Origin: CAVSKL01 sp963728475 [NCBI: Candidatus Eiseniibacteriota bacterium]
GTDB taxonomy: Bacteria; Eisenbacteria; RBG-16-71-46; JABDJR01
Reading direction: 5' to 3'
Length of the DNA stretch: 64,000 bases
NCBI GenBank assembly: GCA_963728475.1
Contig: CAVSKL010000001.1
Coordinates: forward strand, 372,001 to 436,000
Positions 20,393 through 29,309 of the stretch are shown one piece after another. Position 1 is the first letter of the stretch. The number at the start of each line of letters is the position of its first letter. A program made the translations under genes and the position numbers. The notes below the pieces were generated by a model that did no database searches, was not told the DNA's origin, and was given only the letters and a program-made list of their open reading frames with translations.

Positions 20393-21733
20393 TCATTGCG
20401 CCCTCGACTCCCACGCGGCCATCGTCTGCTTCACCGTGTCCTCGACGGTGGCGGGGGCGGTGACCGGGCCGGAGCAGACCGCCTCCACGCAGACCCGGAG
20501 CGCGGGGGCCGGTTCGCCAGGCAGGTTCAACCGGGCCATTCGCTCGGTGTCGGCGGCGGGATCGACGCCGATCAGCACCTTCCGGGGCTCGAACAGGTAG
20601 AAGCAGGCGTCGCGCAGGCCGGCCAGGTCCGGATCGGCGGGGTCCCCCACCAGCGCCATCAGCACCGGCGGGTTCAGCATGTGGGCCGCGGCCAGCGCCG
20701 CCGCGGGGGCGGTCTCGGGATCGCGCAGGGCCTCGGTGAGAATCGAGCGCAGCGCCCGCTCCGCCCGCCCCTGCAGAAGGGGATCGCCGGCCACCCAGCC
20801 CGCTTCCCACAACGCCAGGGCGGCCCGGGCGTTGAGGAGCGGCACCACCGAGGGGGGCATGTCGGCCAGATCCACCGGGCTGGCGTCGAAGCGCGTCTCC
20901 TTCTCGTTCCAGAACCGCGAGATCATCTGCCGGGCGATCCGGTCCATGTCGCGGCGGAGCGGCACCGACCCCGACGCCTCCACCGCGGTGGTGGCCGCCC
21001 GCAGGGTCTCCACGTAGTCGGAGAACGAGGCCTCGGCCGCCTTCCCGCCGCCCGGGAGCACCACCACCCGGCTCCCGTCGGACCGGGTGCGCCGGTCGAA
21101 GAAGTCCCCCGCCGCGTAGAGCCCGTCGGCGACGGCCTCCGGATCGTGGAGCGCGGCAGCCCGGGCGAACAGGTTCCGCACGAAGCCGGCGAAGGTGTCG
21201 GTGGTCGCGCGGCCGGAGACGGTCATCAGCCGCTTCCGCTCCTCGAGCAGCTTCTCCGCCTGGGCCACGGTGGTTCCGCCGGCCTGGGCGACCTCGTAGA
21301 AGGTCTGCGGCGACGGGATCCCTCCCCCGGTCCGGTCCATGCGCCGGGCGAGGTCGCCGGCACGGTCGAGGTCGGCCCGGTCGTGGTCGCGCGCGTGGAG
21401 AAAGAGCAGGAACTCGACCGCCTCCTCGGTGGCCGGGTAGTCGTTGCGGTTGCGGAGCGCGGCGGCCACGCTCGCCACCGCGCTCCCCAGCGCCCCTTCC
21501 GAGGCCTCGGCGCGGGGAGGAGACGGCTTGGCGGCGGGCGCGCGAGCGCCCGCGGCCGAAGGCGCGGCGACCGCCGCCACCGGCGCCCCTACCAGCAGGA
21601 TCGCGGCCGCCAGCACGGACCGGAGCGCCCCGGCGCGCGCGGGTGACGCCGCCGGGCCGGCCGGCGCCGGCGCCGGGGTCAAGAAAACGGCCGGGACGGA
21701 GCGACTCGTCCCGGCCGCGAACTCATGTTTCAC
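20393..21733 (-). CDS. YyaL/DUF255-like (alpha/alpha) protein lacking the thioredoxin domain
   Basis: 446 residues. GTG start at 21731-21733. An N-terminal Ala/Pro-rich part contains a hydrophobic export signal (LRSVLAAAILLVGAPVAAVAAP). The rest is helical and resembles the C-terminal part of YyaL/spermatogenesis-associated-20 proteins: LYAAGDFFDRRTRSD, ALALWEAGWVAGDPLLQGRAE, and a closing stretch RVCVEAVCSGPVTAP that parallels the family's end. The thioredoxin-fold domain that normally opens those proteins is missing. It lies 45 bases after the TlpA-like gene on the same strand, suggesting a joint role in envelope redox. The family assignment is tentative. Confidence 0.5.
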   Translation of the reverse strand: MKHEFAAGTSRSVPAVFLTPAPAPAGPAASPARAGALRSVLAAAILLVGAPVAAVAAPSAAGARAPAAKPSPPRAEASEGALGSAVASVAAALRNRNDYPATEEAVEFLLFLHARDHDRADLDRAGDLARRMDRTGGGIPSPQTFYEVAQAGGTTVAQAEKLLEERKRLMTVSGRATTDTFAGFVRNLFARAAALHDPEAVADGLYAAGDFFDRRTRSDGSRVVVLPGGGKAAEASFSDYVETLRAATTAVEASGSVPLRRDMDRIARQMISRFWNEKETRFDASPVDLADMPPSVVPLLNARAALALWEAGWVAGDPLLQGRAERALRSILTEALRDPETAPAAALAAAHMLNPPVLMALVGDPADPDLAGLRDACFYLFEPRKVLIGVDPAADTERMARLNLPGEPAPALRVCVEAVCSGPVTAPATVEDTVKQTMAAWESRAQ

Positions 21734-21778
21734 CGCTCCCCCTCCGGGCCGCGATCCGCCCCCCGGCGGCCCTCGGGA

Positions 21779-22567
21779 TCAGCTCAGACCCAGAAGCGTA
21801 CGGACGTCGTTCTCCAGGGTCTCCTTGGGCTGGAGCCCCACGTACGCCTTGTAGATCCTGCCGTCCTGGGTGATCACGAACGAGGTGGGAATGGCCGACA
21901 CCCCGCCGAACGCCTGCGCGATCTGGGCGTTGCCCATGACCACCGGATAATTGATCTGGACCTGCTGGGCGAACGGCTTCACCACCGCCGGGCCCTTCTG
22001 GTCGAGCGAGATCCCCACCACCTGGAGGCCGTTGTCCTGATAGCGGGCGTAGAGATCCTTCAGGTCGGGGATTCCGCGCCGGCAGGGCGGGCACCAGGTG
22101 GCCCAGAAGTCGAGGATCACCACCTTGCCGGTGAAGTCCGCGTTCGACATGGGGGCGCCGTCGAGGGTGGTGAGCTGCCAGGCCGGCGCGATCCGGAGCT
22201 GGCTCGTGTCCACCGCGGGGGTGGACGTGCCGGCGCTCTTCATCTGCTCCGCCCTGGCCATGTCGCGGTCGGTCTCCGAGGCCTCGGGCGACGGGGCGGC
22301 CCGCAAGGCCGGCTCCGAGCCCTGCCCGGACGGATCGTCCACGGCGGGGGCGGCGTTCTGCGACGGCATGGCGACCGTGGATCCCGCTTCCGCGGCCGAG
22401 GCCCCGCCGCCGGCCTCCGTGGTCCCGGTCGTGGTCCCGGCGTCGTTCTGTGCGGTCAGGGCTCCCCCAGCGGGGGCCTCGTCGCCCCCGTGGGAAGCGT
22501 TCTTCTGGGTCCCGCAACCCGCCGCCAGGGCGGCCACGGCGCCGATCAAGAAGAGCTTTCGAAACAT
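21779..22567 (-). CDS. TlpA/ResA-like thioredoxin lipoprotein
   Basis: Membrane-anchored thiol-disulfide reductase facing the periplasm. ATG 22565-22567 with GGAGGA upstream; the lipobox is LAAGC at residues 14-18. About 100 residues of low-complexity linker follow, then a TlpA domain: VVILDFWATWCPPCRRGIPD holds the WCPPC active site, and AIPTSFVITQDGRI holds the cis-proline loop. 262 residues. The DsbD gene upstream on the same strand is the natural electron donor; known targets of such proteins are apocytochrome c or outer-envelope disulfides. Confidence 0.9.
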   Translation of the reverse strand: MFRKLFLIGAVAALAAGCGTQKNASHGGDEAPAGGALTAQNDAGTTTGTTEAGGGASAAEAGSTVAMPSQNAAPAVDDPSGQGSEPALRAAPSPEASETDRDMARAEQMKSAGTSTPAVDTSQLRIAPAWQLTTLDGAPMSNADFTGKVVILDFWATWCPPCRRGIPDLKDLYARYQDNGLQVVGISLDQKGPAVVKPFAQQVQINYPVVMGNAQIAQAFGGVSAIPTSFVITQDGRIYKAYVGLQPKETLENDVRTLLGLS

Positions 22568-22761
22568 GGTTCCTCCGTTTTTCAACCGGGCCTCGCGGCC
22601 GGCGGTTGAGAATACCCCATCCGGCCGCGGACCTTCCGCCGTCAAGTTCGGTCCCGGAGCCTGGCCGCCGGCGGTCGCGCGGGATGCCGGCGGCCCGGCC
22701 GACAGTCGGTCCCCCGGCCGGCACCGGCCCGCCGGAAGACCGGTTTCGGCCGCGCCGGCCG

Positions 22762-24681
22762 CTAGTCGGAGACCCGGGTGGTCTGGGCGGCCGGACCCCG
22801 GGCCCGCGTCACCGCCTCCAGGACCTCGTCGGCGGTGTAGAAATCGCTCTTGAACACCTCGTGCCCGTCGGGGGCGTAGATCACCAGGAGCGGAATGGTG
22901 AGGCGCCCCGCCTCCTTCAGCTTCGCCTTCCCTTCGGGGTTGTTGCCGGTGATGTCCACCTTGATCGGCACCACGTCGGGGGCGTCGAGGGCGCTCACCA
23001 CCTTGTCCCCGTTCAGGACCCCGTGCTCCAGGCTCTTACAGTTCAAGCACCACTCGGCGGTGAAGTCCATCACCACCACCTTCCCGTCCTGGAGCGCGGC
23101 CTGGAACCGGTCGGGGGTGTAGTGGACCCAGCGGATGGGGCCGTCGCTGGTGAGCCGGGTGGCGCCCCACCCCGAACCCACGACCAGGACGAGCCCAAGC
23201 AAGGTGAACGCGACCCGGCGCACCGGCGCCCGGGAGATCCGGAGCGTGCGCCAGGCCAGCCACCCCCCGGCGGCGGCCACGAAGAACATCACCACCCACC
23301 AGTAGAGCCGGCTGGGGGGGTCGGGCGGCCGGTTCAGCGCCGCGGAGAGGCCGATCCCCACGAAATAGGCGGCGGCCGCGAGCATGAGGAGCCCCATCAC
23401 CTGCTTGATCAACTCGCTGGCCGGGCCGGTCCGGGGCATCTTCTTCACCAGCCCCGGGGCGGAGGAGAGCACCAGATACGGGAGCGCCATCCCGGCGCCG
23501 ATGGCGGCGAAGGTGCCCATCGTGGTGGTCGGGGACTGGGTGGCCGCCCACGCCGCCGCCGCACCCATGAAGGGGGCGGTGCAGGGGGTCGAGAGGACCG
23601 CGGTCATGATCCCGAAGCCGAACGAGCCGTGCAGGGTCTCCTGGCCGGGATTGAGCCGGTACACGGCCTGGGGCAGGTTGAACACGAACACGCCGGTCAT
23701 GGCCACCGCCATGAAGGCGATGATGAGGCCCACTCCGACGGTGAACAGCGGGTACTGGAAGAGCTGATTGGTGGCGGTGAAGCTCGCCACCAGCACGATC
23801 AGCGCGGCCAGCCCCAGCCAGAACGCCACCACCCCCACCGCCATGGCGACTCCCAGCGAGAACATCCGCCCGCGGCTCCCGGCCACGTTGCAGAGGCTCA
23901 TGATCTTGATCGGGATCACCGGCAGCACGCAGGGGGTGAAATTGAGGAGCGCGCCGCCCACCATGGCCACGAGCAGAAGGAGCGCCAGCCCTACCCGGGA
24001 GCGGGCGTCGACGGAGAACTTCCAGCCGAAGAGGTCGAAGCCCACCGCCCCCTCCGCGGGCCCTGCCCCCGCCGCCGGCGGCGGCCGGTCGAAGTCGGCG
24101 AACAGGTCCCCGCCGGTCCGGGCCGCCGCGGCTCCCGGCCCCACCACCGGAAGCGTCCCGGTGAGGTTCACGGTCTGGGGGAGCAGGCAGGTCACGGAGT
24201 CGCAGGCCTGGTAGTCCACGGCCAGGCTCACCGAGACCGAGCCCGGCGCGGCGGCCTCGGCCACCTTGACCGGAAGGTAGAAGATGGCGCGGCCCCGGTA
24301 GGCCAGGATCCTCCCGTCGGCGTACCCGGTGGTGACCTGGCCGGGGACCGGGAAGTGGACCGATTCCAGGGTGGCGTTGTCCGAGGCCTCGGAGATCTGC
24401 ACGGTGGTGGGGTAAGGCACGAAGTCCCCCACCGTCTTCACCTGGCCCGGGTCGGGATTGATGTGGTATCCGGGAGCGATGTCGAGCACGATGGCCAGGA
24501 TCGCCCGGTCGCCGGGATGGGCGGCCTCCACCGACCAGGCGGTGCGGACCTGCACCGGCTCGGCGGGGGGCTCGTCGGGAGGCGGCGCGTAGGCGCGGGC
24601 CGTTCCCGCCACCGCCAGGGCAAGCGCAAGCGCGGCGGTCCCGGTGCGGAGCGCGCGCTTGAGCGTCGAGGGCGTGATCAT
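22762..24681 (-). CDS. dsbD: Thiol:disulfide interchange protein DsbD
   Basis: Carries electrons from cytoplasmic thioredoxin across the membrane to periplasmic thioredoxins. 639 residues with all three parts: signal peptide and N-terminal alpha domain (ACDSVTCLLPQ redox pair, about residues 155-165), a central eight-helix membrane domain (FTPCVLPVIPIKIMSL and STPCTAPFMGAA hold the paired cysteines), and a C-terminal gamma thioredoxin domain with WCLNCK. The start ATG 24679-24681 is followed by a normal signal peptide; AGGAGG lies about 15 bases upstream, rather far. The TlpA-like gene downstream is a plausible acceptor. Confidence 0.93.
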   Translation of the reverse strand: MITPSTLKRALRTGTAALALALAVAGTARAYAPPPDEPPAEPVQVRTAWSVEAAHPGDRAILAIVLDIAPGYHINPDPGQVKTVGDFVPYPTTVQISEASDNATLESVHFPVPGQVTTGYADGRILAYRGRAIFYLPVKVAEAAAPGSVSVSLAVDYQACDSVTCLLPQTVNLTGTLPVVGPGAAAARTGGDLFADFDRPPPAAGAGPAEGAVGFDLFGWKFSVDARSRVGLALLLLVAMVGGALLNFTPCVLPVIPIKIMSLCNVAGSRGRMFSLGVAMAVGVVAFWLGLAALIVLVASFTATNQLFQYPLFTVGVGLIIAFMAVAMTGVFVFNLPQAVYRLNPGQETLHGSFGFGIMTAVLSTPCTAPFMGAAAAWAATQSPTTTMGTFAAIGAGMALPYLVLSSAPGLVKKMPRTGPASELIKQVMGLLMLAAAAYFVGIGLSAALNRPPDPPSRLYWWVVMFFVAAAGGWLAWRTLRISRAPVRRVAFTLLGLVLVVGSGWGATRLTSDGPIRWVHYTPDRFQAALQDGKVVVMDFTAEWCLNCKSLEHGVLNGDKVVSALDAPDVVPIKVDITGNNPEGKAKLKEAGRLTIPLLVIYAPDGHEVFKSDFYTADEVLEAVTRARGPAAQTTRVSD

Positions 24682-24914
24682 CGTACTGCGGCGAGCCTCC
24701 TCTGCCGGGTCCTGAGGCGGGATCCGGGCGGGCGCGGGCCGGACCTGCGCCCGCGGTTCACGAAGGGGGGACGCAAACCGGGCCGAATGGTGACGGGGCC
24801 GTGGGGGAACACCCCTCCAACTTCCAGTACCCCACCGGCTTGGCTTGATTCCCACAAATGCCTGAAGTACGCTCTCCAAATTGTCTGAACCGGGCAAGGA
24901 GATCAGTATACCCG

Positions 24915-25562
24915 ATGCCGAAGCTCAGTCACCTGGATGATAAGGGCCGCGCCCGCATGGTGGATGTAGGGGAAAAACCGATCACCGCCCGGCGCGCGGT
25001 GGCCTCGGCCCTGGTCGCCATGACCCGGGAGACCCGGGATCTGGCCCTGGGCGGCGGCCTTCCCAAAGGCGACGCGCCGGCGGTGGCCCGGATCGCAGGC
25101 ATCCTCGCCGCCAAGGAGACCCCCCGGCTCATCCCTCTCTGCCATCCCCTCCCCCTGGACCAGGTCCGGGTCGAGGTCCGATCCGAGCCGGGCGGGATCC
25201 GGCTCTTCGTGGAGACCCGGGTCCGGGCCGCCACCGGGGTGGAGATGGAGGCGCTCACCGCGGCTGCGGTGGCGGGTCTGGCGATGATCGACATGGTCAA
25301 GGGGGTCGAGCGCGGGGTGACGCTGAACGACGTCCGGCTCGAACTGAAGGAAGGCGGAAAGTCCGGGCGCTGGGTGCGGGAAGGGGGCGAGGATCCGTTC
25401 ACCGCGGGGGGCTCCGTGCCGCCGGTCTCGTCGGGCGGGGCGGCCGGCCCCGAGGAGCGCCGCACCGACCGGGTGCCGCCGGTCTCCCAGACCTCGTCGG
25501 GCGGGGCGGCCGGCCCCGAGGAGCGCCGCACCGACCGGGTGCCGCCGGAGACCGAGGCGTGA
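24915..25562 (+). CDS. moaC: Cyclic pyranopterin monophosphate synthase, with duplicated C-terminal tail
   Basis: Converts the MoaA product to cyclic pyranopterin monophosphate in molybdenum cofactor synthesis. ATG 24915 with AAGGAG about 13 bases upstream. Family motifs: KGDAPAVARIAGILAAKETP, LIPLCHPLPLDQV, GVEMEALTAAAVAGLAMIDM with the active-site Lys in MVKG. The domain ends near residue 160; the remaining roughly 55 residues are a low-complexity tail made of two copies of SSGGAAGPEERRTDRVPP, the result of a 66-bp in-frame duplication. The stop overlaps the next gene's GTG start. Confidence 0.93.
   Translation: MPKLSHLDDKGRARMVDVGEKPITARRAVASALVAMTRETRDLALGGGLPKGDAPAVARIAGILAAKETPRLIPLCHPLPLDQVRVEVRSEPGGIRLFVETRVRAATGVEMEALTAAAVAGLAMIDMVKGVERGVTLNDVRLELKEGGKSGRWVREGGEDPFTAGGSVPPVSSGGAAGPEERRTDRVPPVSQTSSGGAAGPEERRTDRVPPETEA
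25427..25548. repeat. 66-bp in-frame direct duplication within moaC
   Basis: The 56-bp block starting CTCGTCGGGCGGGGCGGCCG occurs at 25427-25482 and again at 25493-25548, 66 bases apart and apparently identical. Because 66 is a multiple of three, it adds 22 residues without breaking the frame. Identity between copies suggests a recent event or conversion. Confidence 0.9.
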
Positions 25563-26089
25563 GCGCCCTCCTGCCTGCGGGCGAGCCGCCGCTCCGGGCG
25601 GCGGTGCTCACGGTCTCGGACCGGGTGGCGGCGGGAACTCACGAGGACCGGAGCGGGCCCGAGGCGGAGCGGATCCTCCGGGAGTGGGGCGCGGAGGTGG
25701 TGCGCGCCGGCGCGGTGAGCGACGTCTCCGCCGAGGTCGCCGACCGGCTCCGGGCGTGGTCGGACTGGGATGCGGTGGACTTGATCGTGACCACCGGCGG
25801 CACCGGGCTGGCGCTTCGCGACGTCACGCCGGAGGCCACCCTCTCGGTGATCCACCGCGAGGCTCCCGGGATCGCCGAGCGTTTGCGGCGGAAGAGCGAG
25901 GAGTCCACGCCGTTCGCGGCCTTGAGCCGCGGGGTGGCCGGGATCCGCGGACGGACCCTGATCGTGAACCTGCCGGGCCGGCCGGCCGGGGTGATCGAGT
26001 ACTTGGAAGCGCTCCGGCCGCTCCTTCCCCATGCGATGAAGCTCCTCCGCGACGTCGACCCCGGCCACCCGGGGTGGGATCCACGGTAG
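25559..26089 (+). CDS. Molybdopterin adenylyltransferase (MogA/MoaB family)
   Basis: Activates molybdopterin by adenylylation before molybdenum insertion. GTG start 25559 overlaps the moaC stop (GTGA), so the two are translationally coupled. 176 residues. Family motifs: LTVSDRVAAGTHEDRSGP near the start, VDLIVTTGGTGLALRDVTPEA (substrate loop), and STPFAALSRGVAGIRGRTLIVNLPG with the conserved PG at the end. The pair moaC-mogA is a common arrangement. Confidence 0.92.
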   Translation: MSALLPAGEPPLRAAVLTVSDRVAAGTHEDRSGPEAERILREWGAEVVRAGAVSDVSAEVADRLRAWSDWDAVDLIVTTGGTGLALRDVTPEATLSVIHREAPGIAERLRRKSEESTPFAALSRGVAGIRGRTLIVNLPGRPAGVIEYLEALRPLLPHAMKLLRDVDPGHPGWDPR

Positions 26090-26130
26090 GCGGACCATTC
26101 CCGATCGCGGCGCGCCACGGCACACGGCGC

Positions 26131-26270
26131 TGCGTCGCGCTGCGCTACGTCGCCCTGCGCTGCGCTACGCCGCCTTTCGCTGCGCTACGTCGCCCTGCCC
26201 TGCGCTGCGTCGCGTTGCGCTGCGCTACGCCGCCTTTCGCTGCGCTGCGTCGCCCTGCCCTGCGCTGCGC
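26131..26270. repeat. 60-bp imperfect tandem repeat
   Basis: TGCGCTACGCCGCCTTTCGC at 26161 recurs at 26221, with the following 30 bases also nearly identical; a degenerate half unit precedes at 26131. Within it, shorter phrases such as TGCGCTACGTCGCCCTGC repeat. It lies in a 720-base stretch with no gene between mogA and the HNH gene. Confidence 0.8.
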
Positions 26271-26586
26271 CGGAGAAATTCGTCCGGAACCGGCGGGCGA
26301 ACGCGATCTCGCCTTCCGGGATGCCGCTTCCGGCAGCCGGAAACTTGCCTGGCCGCGGGGAGGAGGCCGGGGGTACCCCCTGGCTTCGCTTGCGTCGCGT
26401 GCGTCGGCGGCGGGTGGCGGCGCGGTCGCTCGTCCCGATTCTCGCGCGGATCGGCGTTTCCGGGTATTTCTTGGCATTGCAATGCCTTGCGCCGGCGCCG
26501 GTGCTGCCGGCGGGTCCTCGTGGCGGGAAAGGGACGGCCCCAGGTCTGGCCGGGAGCCGGCTCCGGCGCCCCGCCGGAAATCCCAT

Positions 26587-26631
26587 GTGATATTGGCCGG
26601 CCATTCCACGTGATATTGCGCGAAATATCAC
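26587..26631. promoter_or_regulatory. Palindromic candidate operator cluster in an AT-rich island
   Basis: GTGATATT occurs at 26587-26594 and 26610-26617, 23 bases apart, and its exact reverse complement AATATCAC at 26624-26631. The last two form a 22-bp inverted repeat with a 6-base centre. The A/T content stands out strongly from its surroundings. It lies about 180 bases upstream of the HNH gene. Operator, protein-binding site or remnant of a mobile element are all possible. Confidence 0.5.
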
Positions 26632-26731
26632 CGGTGCGGGGGGCGGCCGCGGGCAACGGAAGCGGGACCTTCGACCGTGCGGGTGTGCGCCGGTTCGATG
26701 CTCAACCGGCATATTTTCCAATAAATTGAGC

Positions 26732-26759
26732 TTGACCACGGCCACCGCTGTGATACTAT
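26732..26759 (+). promoter_or_regulatory. Probable promoter of the HNH gene
   Basis: TTGACC at 26732-26737 and TACTAT at 26754-26759 are separated by 16 bases, in the only AT-rich stretch of the area. Start would be near 26766, about 44 bases before the ATG at 26810, leaving room for the GGAGGAAG ribosome binding site. Confidence 0.55.
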
Positions 26760-26809
26760 CCATGTGTTGCGTTGCTTCCCCCGTCCATTTCCATGGGAGG
26801 AAGTGCGTC

Positions 26810-28084
26810 ATGCGCGATTTTCACCCCGGGCTCCCCGCCGCGCGGGTCGATCTCGAGCTTCGTTCCGCCGTCCGCTCGTACCGTTCCGCCGAGCGGCTGG
26901 CAGTCCTCTGGTTCGCCGACCTGAACCGGCGCCGGCTCTTTCGCGAGCTCGGTTTCGGGTCGATCCAGCTGTACGCGGCGGAGCGGTTGGGCTTCTCCGA
27001 GTCCAAGACCGCGCAATTCCTCCGGCTCTGCCGGAACCTGGAGGCGCTCCCGGAATTGCAGCGATCGGTGGCCGAGGGCGAGGTGGAGTGGACCAAGGCC
27101 CGCGCGGTGGCCGGGGTGGCCACCCCGAAGACCGAACGGCAATGGGTGGAGAAGGCGCGGACCTCGTCGCGCCGGGAGTTGGAGCGCGAGGTGCGCCGAG
27201 CGCGCGATCGGGGGCGGTCGGCCCGCCGTCGGAATCCGGCGCAGGGGGCGTTGCTTCCGGCCGATGATTCCTCGCCGGCAGCCGGTCCGGCGGCTCCGGC
27301 CTCCAGTGAATGCCGCGGAACCGGCCCGGAACGGGGAACCGGGGCGGGACGCTCTTGCGGCAGCGGGCATGATGGGGCGGACGTGACAGAGGCGGCGGCG
27401 GCCGGCCCCGACGTTCCGGTCACGGTCTCGTTCCGCCTGAGCCCGGAACTCTACGCCCGCTACCAGGCGATCGTGGAAACGCTGCGGAAGCGCGGCCGTA
27501 GAGACTCCCGGGAAGCGCTCGTGGTCGGCGCGCTCGAGGCCCTGGTCACGGGGGGGGCGCAATCGATCGAAACACCGGGCGGGGCGGTAGATCCCGCGCC
27601 GACAGATCCGGGTGAGGAAGCCGGAGAGGCGAAACCGCGTTCCCGGGTATCTTCAAGTACCGCATGCGCCTACCCGGGTACACAACGGGCCGCCCGGCAT
27701 CCCGTCTACCAGGTGGTGGTCCGGTACTGCCCCGGCTGCGAGCGCGGCGTGGTGGTGGCAGGCCGGGAAGACCGCGAGCTGACCCCCGACCGCATGCGGG
27801 CCATCCTCTGCGATGCAAGGACCCGCCGTCCCGGCGGACGAAACACGGCGGCGATCCCGCCGTCGGTCCGCGCCCGCGTGCTGGAGCGCGACGGCTATCG
27901 CTGCCGCACCGCCGGCTGCCGAAGCGCCCGGTTCCTGGAGGTGCACCACGTGGCGCCGCGCGAGCGAGGGGGCGGAAACGACCCCGAAAACCTCGTCACG
28001 CTCTGCTCGGGGTGCCACGCCGCCCTGCACGGAATGGGCGAGCATCGCGCTCACGATCCGCTCACCCGGACTCCTGCCGCGTGA
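26810..28084 (+). CDS. HNH endonuclease-domain protein (DUF222-like architecture)
   Basis: 424 residues. ATG 26810 with GGAGGAAG a few bases upstream is preferred over earlier in-frame starts that run over the promoter. The N-terminal ~130 residues are helical and resemble the segment ahead of HNH domains in multicopy actinobacterial-type proteins (LGFSESKTAQFLRLCRNLEA, EVEWTKARAVAGVA). A low-complexity Ala/Gly linker follows, then a short helical block (SFRLSPELYARYQAIVETLR), and a C-terminal HNH nuclease: CRTAGC, FLEVHHVAPRERGGG, NLVTLCSGCHAALHG, with two cysteine pairs for zinc and the HH and N-H residues. Function unknown; such genes are often mobile. Repeats flank it on both sides. Confidence 0.8.
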   Translation: MRDFHPGLPAARVDLELRSAVRSYRSAERLAVLWFADLNRRRLFRELGFGSIQLYAAERLGFSESKTAQFLRLCRNLEALPELQRSVAEGEVEWTKARAVAGVATPKTERQWVEKARTSSRRELEREVRRARDRGRSARRRNPAQGALLPADDSSPAAGPAAPASSECRGTGPERGTGAGRSCGSGHDGADVTEAAAAGPDVPVTVSFRLSPELYARYQAIVETLRKRGRRDSREALVVGALEALVTGGAQSIETPGGAVDPAPTDPGEEAGEAKPRSRVSSSTACAYPGTQRAARHPVYQVVVRYCPGCERGVVVAGREDRELTPDRMRAILCDARTRRPGGRNTAAIPPSVRARVLERDGYRCRTAGCRSARFLEVHHVAPRERGGGNDPENLVTLCSGCHAALHGMGEHRAHDPLTRTPAA

Positions 28085-28110
28085 TGCTGCGGCTTTCGAT
28101 CTCGCCCGAG

Positions 28111-28402
28111 GGCGCGCGCAGACGACCCGGGCCCTGCCGCTTAATGCGGCGCTGTCGATCTCGCCCGAGGGCGCGCGCGGTGTGAAGCGGCCCCCCCGGG
28201 CGCGCGTGTCTGCCCACACGGGTCCAGGCGCGCGAACCCCCCAGGGCGCGCAGCTGCCGGTCGGGTCCTACCGCGTGAAGCTCACGGCGCGAGCGCATCT
28301 GCCCCCGGGGCGCGCGCAGACGACCCGGGCCCTGCCGCTTAATGCGGCGCTGTCGATCTCGCCCGAGGGCGCGCGCGGTGTGAAGCGACCCCCCCGGGCG
28401 CG
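28111..28402. repeat. ~93-bp direct repeat, copies 198 bases apart
   Basis: The block with GCGCGCAGACGACCCGGGCC ... TTAATGCGGCGCTG at 28111-28203 recurs at 28309-28402 with one or two differences. Shorter fragments of the same text (GATCTCGCCCGAGGGCGCGC) appear at about 28099 and inside each copy. The whole gene-free stretch 28085-28588 is built of such GC-rich phrases, with no credible gene. Confidence 0.85.
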
Positions 28403-28588
28403 ACCGCGTCTGCCCCCGGGGCGCGCCGCATGAAGCGGGCCGGGGGGGTACGCGTCCGCCGGGCCGGATTTCGCGGTATGAAGCCGTCCCGGAGGGGCAC
28501 GCGAGCAGACTTCTCCGGGGCTCCCCGGAACCCGCGATCGGCGCCCGCTCATGACCCGCCCCACCGCGATCGAGCGAAGCGGCTTCGA

Positions 28589-29212
28589 TCAGTGAGCCGC
28601 GTGGGGATCGACCACCGCGCACAGGAAGTAGAAGTGCGTGTCGGTCTCCACCGCGAGGGGCGATCCGTCGGGCAGGGTCTCATCCAGGAGATCGTCTACC
28701 CCGTCGTCCGAGGTCACCGGAAGGCGGGAAGCATAGAGAGCTCCCACCTCTGCATCATGGGCCGCGTCACCGTTGTAGGCGGGCAGCACCACGAACACGT
28801 GCCAGAGCGGGGTGAAGGCGCCGTGGCCGTCCTCGGACGGAACCGCGGTGAGGACATGGTCGTGGAAGTCGGTGAAATCCACGCCGTTTCCATCGTGGTC
28901 GCAGGGATCGCACTGCGGCGTCCCCGTCCCCAGGTCCTCGAAACCGCGTGGGTAGACGACCTCGTAGAACTCCCGATGGGCTTGCTGGGTGGGATTTTGC
29001 CGGACCTCGACGGCATTGATGGTGAAAGTCTCGCCGTCGTAGTAGGCCTTCTCGTACCCCGGGCCCGGATCGGCGGGCTTCCCCAAGCTTGGAGACAGGG
29101 CCGTCCGGTCCATGCCGTACCCCGGCCTGGTGGGGGAGTGCTTGGAAGAGCAGGCGGCCAGGCCGAACGCCGTGACGAGGGCGAACGTAGCGATCGTTGT
29201 CGAATGCTTCAT
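28589..29212 (-). CDS. Small lipoprotein with an EF-hand-like loop, unknown function
   Basis: 207 residues. ATG 29210-29212 with AGGAGG upstream. Signal peptide ending in a lipobox, FGLAACSS (Cys at about residue 21). The middle contains CDPCDHDGNGVDFTDFHDHV, whose D-x-D-x-N-G pattern with a later acidic residue looks like a calcium-binding EF-hand/dockerin loop, flanked by a CxxC pair. The sequence is otherwise rich in Asp, His and Pro (PLWHVFVVLPAYNGDAAHD). No family was recognised. It lies downstream of the sigma/anti-sigma/sensor operon on the same strand, after a 97-base gap. Confidence 0.75.
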   Translation of the reverse strand: MKHSTTIATFALVTAFGLAACSSKHSPTRPGYGMDRTALSPSLGKPADPGPGYEKAYYDGETFTINAVEVRQNPTQQAHREFYEVVYPRGFEDLGTGTPQCDPCDHDGNGVDFTDFHDHVLTAVPSEDGHGAFTPLWHVFVVLPAYNGDAAHDAEVGALYASRLPVTSDDGVDDLLDETLPDGSPLAVETDTHFYFLCAVVDPHAAH

Positions 29213-29309
29213 GATCCAGGTACCTCCTCTCCCCGGTGGACGCGCCGGGGAGGGGTCCTGATACCGGCCGCCCCCCTCCGGATCTCCGGAACGGGAACGC
29301 CCGGGAGCG

